DNA from: DYRB01 sp963845265
Lineage (GTDB): Bacteria > Pseudomonadota > Gammaproteobacteria > Chromatiales > Chromatiaceae
DNA length: 64,000 bases
Direction of reading: 5' to 3'
Assembly (NCBI GenBank): GCA_963845265.1
Contig: CAWJRN010000017.1
Coordinates: forward strand, 1 to 64,000
Part shown: positions 16,056 through 24,072 of the stretch, piece after piece
Numbering within the stretch: the stretch's first letter is position 1
Layout of the letters: every line of letters begins with the position of its first letter
Notes under the pieces: generated by a model
Seen by the model: only the letters and a program-made list of their open reading frames with translations
Databases searched by the model: none
Told to the model about the DNA's origin: nothing
Position numbers and translations under genes: made by a program

Positions 16056-17516
16056 ATGGCTAACAATCACCACGGCATGCTTCCATTTAAGGGACTCGCA
16101 CATCTATGCACGATGAGTCCACCTCGCCCAGGACGCTTTGCCCGCCTGTTTACAGACTTACCACCACTGTACATCGACCCGACGATCTTGCATGAGGTCG
16201 GTAAGGCAGGTGGCAAGATGGAGGACAAAGGAGCGCCCAATCTGGCCAACCATACACCGGCGGGAATGGTGTTCTTCGGGCAATTCATCGATCACGATAT
16301 TACACTCGATGATAGTTCATCACTGTCTGCAACAAATGATCCCCAGGGCACTGAGAATGTGCGCACGCCAACGCTGGATTTGGATAACGTCTATGGCGAT
16401 GGACCAGGGGCGAACCCTTATCTTTATGATGTTGAAAATAATGCCGGCCAATTGCTAACTGGCGCTGATTATCCGGCCACATTGATCCCGAACTGGAAAA
16501 ACCAGAATGACCTCCCTCGAACTCCTAAAGGGACGGCCATCATTGGTGACCCTCGCAATGATGAAAACCGGATCGTCTCTCAAATCCAGCTCGGGCTCTT
16601 GAAGTTCCACAATACGGTTATTGGCTCAGGAGTCACGAAAAGACCATTCGAGAAGGCTCGCGAAATAGTCACATGGCATTATCAGTGGATCGTGGTCAAC
16701 GATTTTTTGCGCACCATGTGCGGAAACTGGATCGTCGATGACATTCTGACAAACGGGAGAAAGATTTATCGACCTGAGTGTGTGGGTAGTGGTGAAGCGT
16801 TCATCCCTATCGAGTTTTCTACCGCAGCATATCGATTCGGACACACCATGATTCCGCAGAAGCTACGCGTGAAAGTCGGCGGTCCGCGGCACATAATCTT
16901 GGATAAGAACAGTAAACTGGGAAAGGGCTTCCAGCCGATCACAGATGCAGCGGCGGTTGTGGAGTGGGCGGCCTTGTTGGACAGCGGAAATGGCCAATAC
17001 GAGCGCGCTGGAGAAATGGATGTGAAGTTACCCAAGGCGCTCCTTGATCTGTCCTTCTTGCAAGGTCAGACACCGCCAGTTTCCGATTCTGAACGATCTC
17101 TTGCCGTGCGTAATCTTCTCCGCGCACAGAGCTTCCTCGTGCCTTCGGGTGAACAAGTTGCGGAGGCGATGATCCGTGCTGGGGCAAACGAAATTACCCC
17201 GAATATGATCGAGAAAGTGCGTGCAGCCGGAAAGACACTTGGGTTACTCAAAGCAACGCCGCTGTGGTTGTACATCCTTGCCGAAGGAAAGGCCATCGGA
17301 CGCATGGATGAAGGCGCACAGGGGCAGATGAAATTTGCAAAAGGTGAAGGATTGGGCCCGGTGGGCGCAAGAATCGTTGCGGAGGTCATCATTGGGCTAC
17401 TCGAACTCGATTCACGATCCTATTTAGGATCGAATCGCAATTGGTCGCCACTGGACACTATTGACAAGATTGGAGCCAACGGCGTCACTTCCCTATATCA
17501 GCTTCTTACCGCGTAA
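16056..17516 (+). CDS. animal-type heme peroxidase (peroxidase-cyclooxygenase superfamily)
   Basis: 486 aa with the An_peroxidase core. The distal heme motif FGQFIDHD carries Gln76 and His80, followed by Asp81, the usual Ca2+ ligand. The distal Arg/Glu motif GDPRNDEN gives R167 and E170, and the proximal His is H263 in AAYRFGHTMIP. Members oxidise halides, phenols or similar donors with H2O2. No signal peptide is evident, so the protein is cytoplasmic or exported by another route (bacterial relatives can be type I-secreted; no RTX repeats are seen here). The coding sequence is less GC-rich than the core genome, with a strong AAGGAGAAA RBS, and it lies between an attC-like structure and an intron remnant, all fitting transfer. 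Confidence 0.9.
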   Translation: MANNHHGMLPFKGLAHLCTMSPPRPGRFARLFTDLPPLYIDPTILHEVGKAGGKMEDKGAPNLANHTPAGMVFFGQFIDHDITLDDSSSLSATNDPQGTENVRTPTLDLDNVYGDGPGANPYLYDVENNAGQLLTGADYPATLIPNWKNQNDLPRTPKGTAIIGDPRNDENRIVSQIQLGLLKFHNTVIGSGVTKRPFEKAREIVTWHYQWIVVNDFLRTMCGNWIVDDILTNGRKIYRPECVGSGEAFIPIEFSTAAYRFGHTMIPQKLRVKVGGPRHIILDKNSKLGKGFQPITDAAAVVEWAALLDSGNGQYERAGEMDVKLPKALLDLSFLQGQTPPVSDSERSLAVRNLLRAQSFLVPSGEQVAEAMIRAGANEITPNMIEKVRAAGKTLGLLKATPLWLYILAEGKAIGRMDEGAQGQMKFAKGEGLGPVGARIVAEVIIGLLELDSRSYLGSNRNWSPLDTIDKIGANGVTSLYQLLTA

Positions 17517-17525
17517 GAATATTCG

Positions 17526-17735
17526 CCCAAGAGGGATAGGAAGGGGGATTTTATCCCCCTCCCTCCCACACCACCCGGCATGCGGGTCCTCACTAGGCGG
17601 TTCATAAGAAGGGGGTACGCGACAGTCTCAGGCATAACCATGAGCTTTCATCCATTGATCGCGAATGCCAATCAAGCCCTGGCGTTTAAGCCAGTCGGTC
17701 GTCATCCCGGCCTGGGTAGCCAGCCACCTTTCGTT
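17526..17735 (-). mobile_element. group II intron remnant: end of the maturase plus 3' intron region
   Basis: On the minus strand from about 17733 the sequence reads RWLATQAGMTTDWLKRQGLI, continues GIRDQWMKAHGYA and stops at TGA 17628-17630. This looks like the C-terminus of a group II intron reverse transcriptase/maturase. Below it a structured stretch (ACCCGCATGCCGGGTGGTGT, then GGGGGATAAAATCCCCC) resembles the 3' end that follows such ORFs. Everything upstream of the last 35 codons is missing and a holin-like gene begins there, so the element is dead. Confidence 0.7.
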
Positions 17736-17746
17736 ACGGAGGCTCT

Positions 17747-18022
17747 ATGCGCTTTAATGTAACTGCTCTATCTCTTACAGCCGGGCTAATCTGGGGCGGC
17801 GCGATCCTGATGGTTGCCTCGGCGCACTCGATTTGGCCTAGTTACGGCGGTGCTTTCCTTGAACTGATGGGCTCCATCTACTCGGGCTATCATCCCGGCC
17901 CTGGCATCGGTTCGATCATTACAGGGACACTATACGGGTTAGTGGACGGGGCAATAGGGGGGGCCGTATTCGGCTGGCTGTACAATTTCCTGTCGGGGAA
18001 ATTTCCGAGTCGGGCAGGCTAA
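17747..18022 (+). CDS. holin-like small membrane protein
   Basis: 91 aa with two hydrophobic segments: residues about 5-27 (LSLTAGLIWGGAILMVASAH) and about 55-85 (GTLYGLVDGAIGGAVFGWLY). The second is preceded by SIYSGYHPGPGIGS. This is the family often annotated as bacteriophage holin, found singly in many bacterial chromosomes; most such copies have no phage context, so the membrane-pore role is only a label. GGAGG lies 6 nt upstream of the start, within the former boundary of the intron remnant. Confidence 0.75.
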   Translation: MRFNVTALSLTAGLIWGGAILMVASAHSIWPSYGGAFLELMGSIYSGYHPGPGIGSIITGTLYGLVDGAIGGAVFGWLYNFLSGKFPSRAG

Positions 18023-18483
18023 CTGCACCGGTGAGTAGAGACGCCCGGCGAAAACGGCTGCTCCCGAACAAAGTACCTTGGCTCGGCGCCGCTCTCTACT
18101 ACTCGTCCGGCCGGACACTACAGCGAAATTATAGTGGTTGGGTCGGTATGCGGCTGCACTAGGCGAGACCGCTCACCTTCAGCTACCGCATGCTGGGGGT
18201 ACGTTTCAACGAGGGTCAGCAACCGGCCGCTTGCAGACACTCGCCCGTCGGCCCTTAGCAACTGCTTAATCCTGCTAAGCGGCCACCGATCTCTCGCCGG
18301 CGGTAGACGGCCAGGACCAGTTGCGGTCAGCAGTGTGGCACGAACGGCAGGTCTACCCTTTTGTCTTCTGTAACGAAATAGAGGCAAAAGGGCAGACCCC
18401 AACCCTGCCCGCACCCCGGGTGAGCAGGTCGGGCGAGCCGGAAGGACTTGATCCGACGACTCCCTCAGGGACTCAAGTGCTGG
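18023..18483. other. intergenic region between convergent genes
   Basis: About 460 bp. Frames on both strands are arginine-rich with no family content. I see no clear terminator, although this is the 3' space of both the holin-like gene and the ABC importer operon. Confidence 0.4.
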
Positions 18484-19635
18484 CTAACAACTCCACTCCA
18501 GATTGTTACCCGAGCGGGCATCGAAGAGATGCACCATGGCCGGATCTAGGGTCAAGGCCAGGCGATGACCTGCACAGAGGGGGGTGCCCGGGTCCAGCCG
18601 GGCGATCAGGCGCACCCGCTCGGAGGGCAGCGCGGTCCAGTTGGCCAGGGCCGGGGGCAGCGGCATGGGCAGGGGCCCGCCGTCGAAGTGGACGAACAGC
18701 TCGGCGCCTAGCCACTCCACCAGGTCGACCCCAGACTCCCAGATCGGCCCGAGGGTCACCCCCTCGGCGTCGGCGGGCGTCAGGCATTCGGGTCGGAAGG
18801 CCGCGACGACAGGGCCGTCGGGGCAACCTAGTCGCCGACGCCGGATGGGGCCGAGGTTCAATTCCACCATGGGCAGGATCAGCCGACTGGCCTCCAGACG
18901 CGCCGGAAGCAGGTTCATCGCCGGGGTGCCGATGAAGCCGGCGACGAAGAGGTTGGCAGGATGGGCGTAGAGTTCCCGCGGCGAGGCGACCTGCTGGATC
19001 TCGCCGCCGCGCAGGATGGCCACCCGGTCCCCCAGGGTCATGGCCTCGGTCTGGTCGTGGGTGACATAGACGGTGGTGGTCCCCAGCCGGCGCTGGAGCC
19101 GGGCCAGCTCGGCGCGCATCTGGGCGCGCAGTTGGGCGTCGAGGTTGGACAGGGGCTCATCGAGCAGGAAGACCTTGGGCCGGCGCACCATGGCCCGGCC
19201 CATGGCGACGCGCTGACGCTGGCCGCCGGACAGATCCCCGGGGCGACGCCCCAGCAGGTCCCCGATAGCCAGGAGCCCAGCCGTCTCCGCCACCCGGGTG
19301 GCGATCTCGGCCTTGGGCAATCCGGCGAGCTTGAGCGGGAAGGCCAGGTTCTCCCCCACGCTCAGGTGCGGGTAGAGGGCATAGCTCTGGAAGACCATGG
19401 CCATGTCCCGGTCCCTGGGGTCCAGGCCGAGCATGGAGCGGCCGTCGACCAGCAGGTCCCCGGCGGTCGGCTCGTCCAGGCCCACGATCAGGTTGAGCAG
19501 GGTCGACTTGCCGCACCCGGAGGGCCCGACCAGGATGAACAGCTCCCCGTCCCGAACCTTAAAGCTCGCGTCGCGCACGGCGAAGCTGCCGTCGGGGAAC
19601 TGCTTGCTGACGTGTTCGAGGACGATCTCTGTCAT
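18484..19635 (-). CDS. sugar ABC importer ATPase (MalK/UgpC/SugC-type)
   Basis: 383 aa. The ATPase has Walker A GPSGCGKST, Q-loop AMVFQSYALYP, signature LSGGQRQRVAMGRA, Walker B VFLLDEPLSNLDA and the switch His in YVTHDQTEAM. After about residue 240 comes the OB-fold/TOBE extension typical of MalK-type importers. It would power uptake through the two permeases encoded just upstream; its start lies 4 nt from the second permease's stop, so this is the last gene of a four-gene operon read on the minus strand. The substrate is likely a di- or oligosaccharide or glycerol-phosphate type compound; trehalose (LpqY-SugABC) is one possibility, not proven. Confidence 0.92.
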   Translation of the reverse strand: MTEIVLEHVSKQFPDGSFAVRDASFKVRDGELFILVGPSGCGKSTLLNLIVGLDEPTAGDLLVDGRSMLGLDPRDRDMAMVFQSYALYPHLSVGENLAFPLKLAGLPKAEIATRVAETAGLLAIGDLLGRRPGDLSGGQRQRVAMGRAMVRRPKVFLLDEPLSNLDAQLRAQMRAELARLQRRLGTTTVYVTHDQTEAMTLGDRVAILRGGEIQQVASPRELYAHPANLFVAGFIGTPAMNLLPARLEASRLILPMVELNLGPIRRRRLGCPDGPVVAAFRPECLTPADAEGVTLGPIWESGVDLVEWLGAELFVHFDGGPLPMPLPPALANWTALPSERVRLIARLDPGTPLCAGHRLALTLDPAMVHLFDARSGNNLEWSC

Positions 19636-19639
19636 GGCA

Positions 19640-20458
19640 CTACCCCTTCACCGCCCCGGCGGTCAGGCCAGCGACGATGCGTCTTTGAAACAACAGGATG
19701 GGCAGGACCACCGGGATGGTCACCAGTATCGAGGCCGCGGCGATGGCGCCGGTGGGCTGCTCGAAGCGCGAACTGCCGGTGAAAAAGGCAATGGCCGCCG
19801 GCACGGTCCGCGAGGCGCTGGTCGAGGTGAGGGCCGCGGCGAACAGGAAGTCGTTCCAGGCGAAGACGAAGACCAGGATGGCGGAGGCGAAGATCCCCGG
19901 CGCCACCAGGGGCAGGATGACGTGGCGCAGTGCCCCGAGCCGGGTCGCCCCGTCCACCCGCGCCGCCTGCTCCAGCTCCCAGGGGATCTGGCGGAAGAAG
20001 GCGGCGATGGTCCAGATGGCGAGCGGCAGGGTCAGGGCCATATAGGGGACGATGAGCCCCACCCAGGTATCGAACAGGCCCAGCACCCGCCACAGTTCGA
20101 ACAGCGGCCCGACGATGGCGATGGGCGGGAACATGGCCACCACGAGCGCCGCCCCCAGGACCAGGCGCCGCCCGGGGAAGCGCAGGCGCACGATGGCGTA
20201 GGCGGCCAGGGTAGCGATGGCCACCGAGATCAGGGTCGCGATCAGCCCGATGCCAAGGGAATTGCCCAGGGCCGCCGGGAATTGGGGGTCGCGAAAGACC
20301 GCAACATAGTGCTCCAGGCTCGGGGATTGGGGCAGGAAGGCCCCGTCACCCAGCTCGCTCGCCGGCTTCAGCGACAGGGACAGCAACCAGGCCACCGGCA
20401 CCAGGGCGTAGCAGAGTACCACCAGCACCGTGAAGCGCCAGAACAGCAGCTCCAGCAC
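19640..20458 (-). CDS. sugar ABC importer permease (MalG/SugB-type)
   Basis: 272 aa, six predicted membrane helices beginning at once after a GTG start (LELLFWRFTVLVVLCYALVP). The cytoplasmic EAA loop that contacts the ATPase is LEQAARVDGATRLGALRHVI. Length and helix number fit the MalG class. It lies between the ATPase (4 nt downstream) and the partner permease. As written, that partner's frame runs 113 nt into this gene, which is best explained by a base error in the partner. Confidence 0.92.
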   Translation of the reverse strand: MLELLFWRFTVLVVLCYALVPVAWLLSLSLKPASELGDGAFLPQSPSLEHYVAVFRDPQFPAALGNSLGIGLIATLISVAIATLAAYAIVRLRFPGRRLVLGAALVVAMFPPIAIVGPLFELWRVLGLFDTWVGLIVPYMALTLPLAIWTIAAFFRQIPWELEQAARVDGATRLGALRHVILPLVAPGIFASAILVFVFAWNDFLFAAALTSTSASRTVPAAIAFFTGSSRFEQPTGAIAAASILVTIPVVLPILLFQRRIVAGLTAGAVKG

Positions 20459-21368
20459 TGATGGCTCCAGTGCGCCTTGCCCTGGACCTCACGAGGCGCC
20501 CTCCCCGGCCGAACGAGCCACGACGAAAGGCGGTGAGGAACCCCAGGGCAATGGCGATGGCACCGATGAAGATCAGTACCGCGACCGCCGAGCCCAGCCC
20601 GAGGTTGAGTCGCGCGATCAGGGCCTGATAGGCGAGGACCGAGACCGACTCCGTGTCCTGGGCCCCGCGGGTCTGGACATAGACGGTGTCGAAAATGCGG
20701 AAGGCGTCCAGGGTACGGAACAGTAAGGCCACCAGGATGGCCGGTCGCATCAGCGGCAGGGTCACGTGGCGGAAGCGCTGCCAGGCGGATGCCCCGTCGA
20801 CGCGGGCCGCGGCGAGCAGGTCGGCTGGAACCAGGGTCAGGCCGGCGAGCAGCAGCAGGGCGACGAAGGGTGTGGTCTTCCACACCTCGGTGGCGATGAT
20901 GACCACGAAGGCCGACCAGCGCTCCGCCAGCCAGGCCTGGTCCAGCCCGAGCAGACCGTTGACGAACCCGGTGGTCGGGTCGAAGGCGAAGCGCCAACCC
21001 AGGGCCGCGACCACGGTGACGATGGCATAGGGCACCAGGGCGGCGGCGCGCACTGCGGCGCGGGCGACCAGGGTGCGGTGCATGACCAGGGCCAGGGCAA
21101 AGCCGAGGACCAGCTCGATGGCTACCGACCCGGCGGTGAGCACTAGCGTGTTGGCCAGGGCCCGCCACCAAACCTCGGAGGTCAGGATGCTCCAGTAGTT
21201 GGCCAGACCGACGAAGACGCGTTGGTCCGGGAAGCGCAGGTCGTAGCGGTACAGGGACAGCCAGACCGCATAAACCAGCGGGTAGGCGGTTACCAGCACC
21301 ATGGCCAGGACCGCCGGGGCGCAGAGCAAGATCCCCAGGCGGCGTTCGTCCAACAGGGGCCGCCTCAC
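20346..21368 (-). CDS. sugar ABC importer permease (MalF/SugA-type), probable 3' frameshift
   Basis: Inner-membrane subunit with six helices starting near residue 12 (LGILLCAPAVLAMVLVTAYP) and the EAA loop LAAARVDGASAWQRFRHVTL. As written it is 340 aa. The last 50 or so residues (from about RGGRLVRSRARR) overlap the next permease out of frame and look non-genuine. Removing one base in the run at 20501-20506 gives GREGAS and a TGA at 20489-20491, the expected length of about 292 aa and a normal gap to the next start. The start overlaps the binding-protein stop by 4 nt. Confidence 0.88.
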   Translation of the reverse strand: MRRPLLDERRLGILLCAPAVLAMVLVTAYPLVYAVWLSLYRYDLRFPDQRVFVGLANYWSILTSEVWWRALANTLVLTAGSVAIELVLGFALALVMHRTLVARAAVRAAALVPYAIVTVVAALGWRFAFDPTTGFVNGLLGLDQAWLAERWSAFVVIIATEVWKTTPFVALLLLAGLTLVPADLLAAARVDGASAWQRFRHVTLPLMRPAILVALLFRTLDAFRIFDTVYVQTRGAQDTESVSVLAYQALIARLNLGLGSAVAVLIFIGAIAIALGFLTAFRRGSFGRGGRLVRSRARRTGAISAGAAVLALHGAGGTLLRPGAGGLVAVPVAEAGERAG

Positions 21369-22618
21369 AGCAACCCCTCCGAGCGCAGGGCGCGGCCCAC
21401 CGCGTCGCGCAGGCGCTGGACGTCACGGTCAGGGTCGATGTCTCTGAGCGGGTGCAAGGTCCGGGCGATGGCGATGGAGATGTCGTTGTAGAGCGGGCTC
21501 TGGGGCCGCTGCACCGCGTCCGCCAGGGTATCCCTCAGGACGTCGGCAAAGGGAAAGGTGCTGCGCACCTCCGGCTCGTCGTAGAGGGCCGAACTGGTGG
21601 GCGGCAGTCCGCCCAGACGAGCGGCGATGCGTTGGTTCTCCTCGGAGACCAGGCAGGTGGCGGCCGCGAAGGCCAGCGATGGGTGGCTGGAGTGGGCGGC
21701 CACCCCCAGGTTGATCCCGCCGATGGTCACCCGGCCGGGTCGACCCGCGTCCACCGCCGGCCAGCGCGCCCAACCCATGTGGCTGGCGATGTCCGGGACA
21801 TTGGCCTGGGCACTGGGCCAGACATAGGTGTAATTGACCATGAAGGTCGACCCGCCCCCCTCGAAGGCGAGGCGGGTATGGTCCTCGCGGCTGGTAGACA
21901 GGGCAGGGTCGGCCGCCGGGGATCGGGCCAGCCGTCGCATCAAGGCCAGGGCCTTGCGAGTTGGTTCCGACTCCAAGGAGACCTGCTGGCCGCTCGGGCC
22001 CAGCACCGACCCACCGGCGGAGGCAAGCAGGGAGACGAAGAAAACCGTCAGCCCCTCGTAGCGTTCGCCCTGAACCTGGATGCGTCCGCGCTCACCGAGC
22101 GCCTCGGCGACCCGGAGCATCTCGTCCCAGGTCGTCGGCGGTGCCGACACCCGGTCTGTGCGGTACCACAGGAGTTGGGTGTTGGTGGTGAAGGGCGCGG
22201 CCCAGAGGCGCCCCTGGTAGGTTGCGCTGGCCAGGGGCCCGGCGATACGCCCGGCCTGGACCTGTGCCGCCTGGTCCCCGGGCCACGGCAGGAGCCAGCC
22301 GGCCTGGGCGAACTCCGCGGTCCAGATCGTGTCCATGCCGATCAGGTCGATGTCCCCGTCCCCGGCGGCCAGCCGTCTGACGAGCTGCTCGCGCTGCTGG
22401 TCGGCGTCTGCCGGCAGATCCACCAATTCAATGCGGTAGTCGCCCTTGGCCACAGCAGAGCAGCGCCGGGCCGCCTCCGCGAAGGCGCCTGACGGCTCCT
22501 TGAAGACATACCAGCGCAGGGTCGGCGGCTGAGTCTGCGGGCTCTGGCCGCAAGCGGCCAGGGTCAGAGCCAGCATTGGGCAGAGGACGGCACCCAATCG
22601 GTGAGGTCGGAAGAGCAT
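21365..22618 (-). CDS. extracellular solute-binding lipoprotein of the sugar ABC importer
   Basis: 417 aa. A lipoprotein signal ends in LTLAACGQ (lipid-anchored Cys23), then a family 1 solute-binding fold: an early LRWYVFKEPSG strand, DIDLIGMDTIWTAEFAQAGWL, the LWAAPFTTNTQLLWYRTD hinge region and TTWDEMLRVAEAL. This pattern is typical of maltose/trehalose-type binding proteins such as LpqY. It is the first gene of the operon, overlapping the permease start by 4 nt, and would deliver substrate in the periplasm. No regulator gene is adjacent. The ligand cannot be read from sequence. Confidence 0.9.
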   Translation of the reverse strand: MLFRPHRLGAVLCPMLALTLAACGQSPQTQPPTLRWYVFKEPSGAFAEAARRCSAVAKGDYRIELVDLPADADQQREQLVRRLAAGDGDIDLIGMDTIWTAEFAQAGWLLPWPGDQAAQVQAGRIAGPLASATYQGRLWAAPFTTNTQLLWYRTDRVSAPPTTWDEMLRVAEALGERGRIQVQGERYEGLTVFFVSLLASAGGSVLGPSGQQVSLESEPTRKALALMRRLARSPAADPALSTSREDHTRLAFEGGGSTFMVNYTYVWPSAQANVPDIASHMGWARWPAVDAGRPGRVTIGGINLGVAAHSSHPSLAFAAATCLVSEENQRIAARLGGLPPTSSALYDEPEVRSTFPFADVLRDTLADAVQRPQSPLYNDISIAIARTLHPLRDIDPDRDVQRLRDAVGRALRSEGLL

Positions 22619-22702
22619 GCCCAGACATTAGGGGGTTTGAGGCAGGGCGGTCAACCCGGCCGGGTCCATTCACCGTCCCCGGCCTCCCTTCAGATTGCCT
22701 CA

Positions 22703-22845
22703 AACCGTATCGACTCAACGGCCTCCAGGCCCGCCCCCTACTGGGCAACGCACAGGTCGCGATGGTCCGGAAGGGCGCGCCAGCTCTCGGGGAACCAGCC
22801 CAGGGACTTGATAGAGGCGCAGCGTCATCTTTGGCCTGACCTCGG
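22703..22845 (-). pseudogene. decayed higA antitoxin copy (C-terminal half)
   Basis: The stretch aligns without large gaps to the end of the intact higA at about 29825-29965. Shared blocks on the plus strand include ACGGCCTCCAGG, CACAGGTCG, GCCAGCTCTC and GGGGAAC. In the minus frame it reads KMTLRLYQVPG where the intact gene has EMALRLSKALG, then loses the frame. The N-terminal HTH half and any toxin gene are gone. It sits in the roughly 290-bp gap between dnaN and the importer operon. Confidence 0.75.
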
Positions 22846-22904
22846 TCGCATGCACCTCAGGGAGACGCTGATCAGAGCCCTCCCAGGCATTAACCGGCAT
22901 TTCC

Positions 22905-24008
22905 CTAGATCCTCATCGGCATGACCACATAGACCTCATTGTCTACTCCCTTGCTGGACCAGAGGGCACTGCTATTGCCGTCGGAGAAGGCGATTTCGAC
23001 CTCGTCCTTCTCCAGGACGTTGAGGATGTCCATCACGTAGGAGACGTTGAAACCGATGGTGGTGGGCTCGTGGTTGTACTCCAGTTCCAGCTCTTCCTCG
23101 GCCTCGTCCTGCTCCGGGTTGTGGGCCTGGAGGCGCAGCACACCGGCATCGAAGCTGACGCGCACCCCCTTGTATTTTTCGTTGGAGAGGATGGCCGTGC
23201 GGAGCAGGGCCTGACGCAGGGCGGCGCGATCCGCCACGGCCAGGCGGTCCGGGTTGCGGGGGATGACCCGGTCGTATTCCGGGTAACGCCCGTCAATGAG
23301 CTTGGAGGTGATCTCGGCGTCGGCCATCTGGAGCTGGATCGTGCGCTCGGAGATGCGCACCCGTACCTTGTCGTCGCTGCTGGTGAGCAGGCGCTTGAGT
23401 TCGGAGACGGTCTTGCCCGGCAGGATGACCTGCAGCACATCGGTGACGTCGCTCTCGCACTCGATCTCGACCTTGGCCAGGCGGTGCCCATCGGTGGCGA
23501 CCGCGGTGAGCCCACCGGAGCGCACCTCGATCAGCAGCCCGTTGAGGTAATAGCGGACATCGTGCTGGGCCATGGCGAAGGCGGTCTTCTCCAGCAACGC
23601 ACGCAACTCGGCCTGCTCCAGGTCCAGGCAAATGCCGTCCACCTCTTGCTGCATCAGGGGGTAGCCATCCGCAGGCAAGGTGCTCAGGGTATAGCGACCG
23701 CGCCCCGAACTGACCACCGCCTTGTCGCCCTCGACCTTGATGCGGATGTCCGCCCCATCCGGCAACGCCCGACAGATATCGGTGATCTTGCGCGCCGGCA
23801 GGGTCACCACCCCGGGGACCTTGACCGTGGCCTGGAAGCGGGTGCGGATCTGTAGCTCCAGATCCGTGCCGACCAACTCCACCGCGCCGTCATCTTCCGC
23901 GCTCAGGTAGAAATTGCCGAGGATCGGCAGGGTCTGGCGCCGCTCCACCACCCCGGTGCCGCGCAACAGGGCCGGCAACAGGTGCTCGCGATTGGTCAGG
24001 ATCTGCAT
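22905..24008 (-). CDS. dnaN: DNA polymerase III beta sliding clamp
   Basis: 367 aa, the normal length of the bacterial beta clamp, made of three repeated clamp domains. Family marks include the start MQILTNREHLLPAL, LPARKITDICRALPDG, the long ATDGHRLAKVEIE strand of the middle domain, and the C-terminal YVVMPMRI that forms part of the protein-binding pocket. It tethers the replicative polymerase to DNA as a ring dimer. It lies 64 bp downstream of dnaA in the same direction, the conserved order. recF and gyrB, often next, are not there: a decayed higA and an ABC importer follow instead. Confidence 0.97.
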   Translation of the reverse strand: MQILTNREHLLPALLRGTGVVERRQTLPILGNFYLSAEDDGAVELVGTDLELQIRTRFQATVKVPGVVTLPARKITDICRALPDGADIRIKVEGDKAVVSSGRGRYTLSTLPADGYPLMQQEVDGICLDLEQAELRALLEKTAFAMAQHDVRYYLNGLLIEVRSGGLTAVATDGHRLAKVEIECESDVTDVLQVILPGKTVSELKRLLTSSDDKVRVRISERTIQLQMADAEITSKLIDGRYPEYDRVIPRNPDRLAVADRAALRQALLRTAILSNEKYKGVRVSFDAGVLRLQAHNPEQDEAEEELELEYNHEPTTIGFNVSYVMDILNVLEKDEVEIAFSDGNSSALWSSKGVDNEVYVVMPMRI

Positions 24009-24072
24009 GACAAACTCTCTACTCAGTGATGCGATTGGTACGTCACCGTGAACGCCCTCGACGATGACCCCG

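Noticed and set aside
18023..18483. small genes in the convergent gap before the ABC importer
   Set aside because: Frames on both strands are Arg/Ser/Pro-rich with no RBS.
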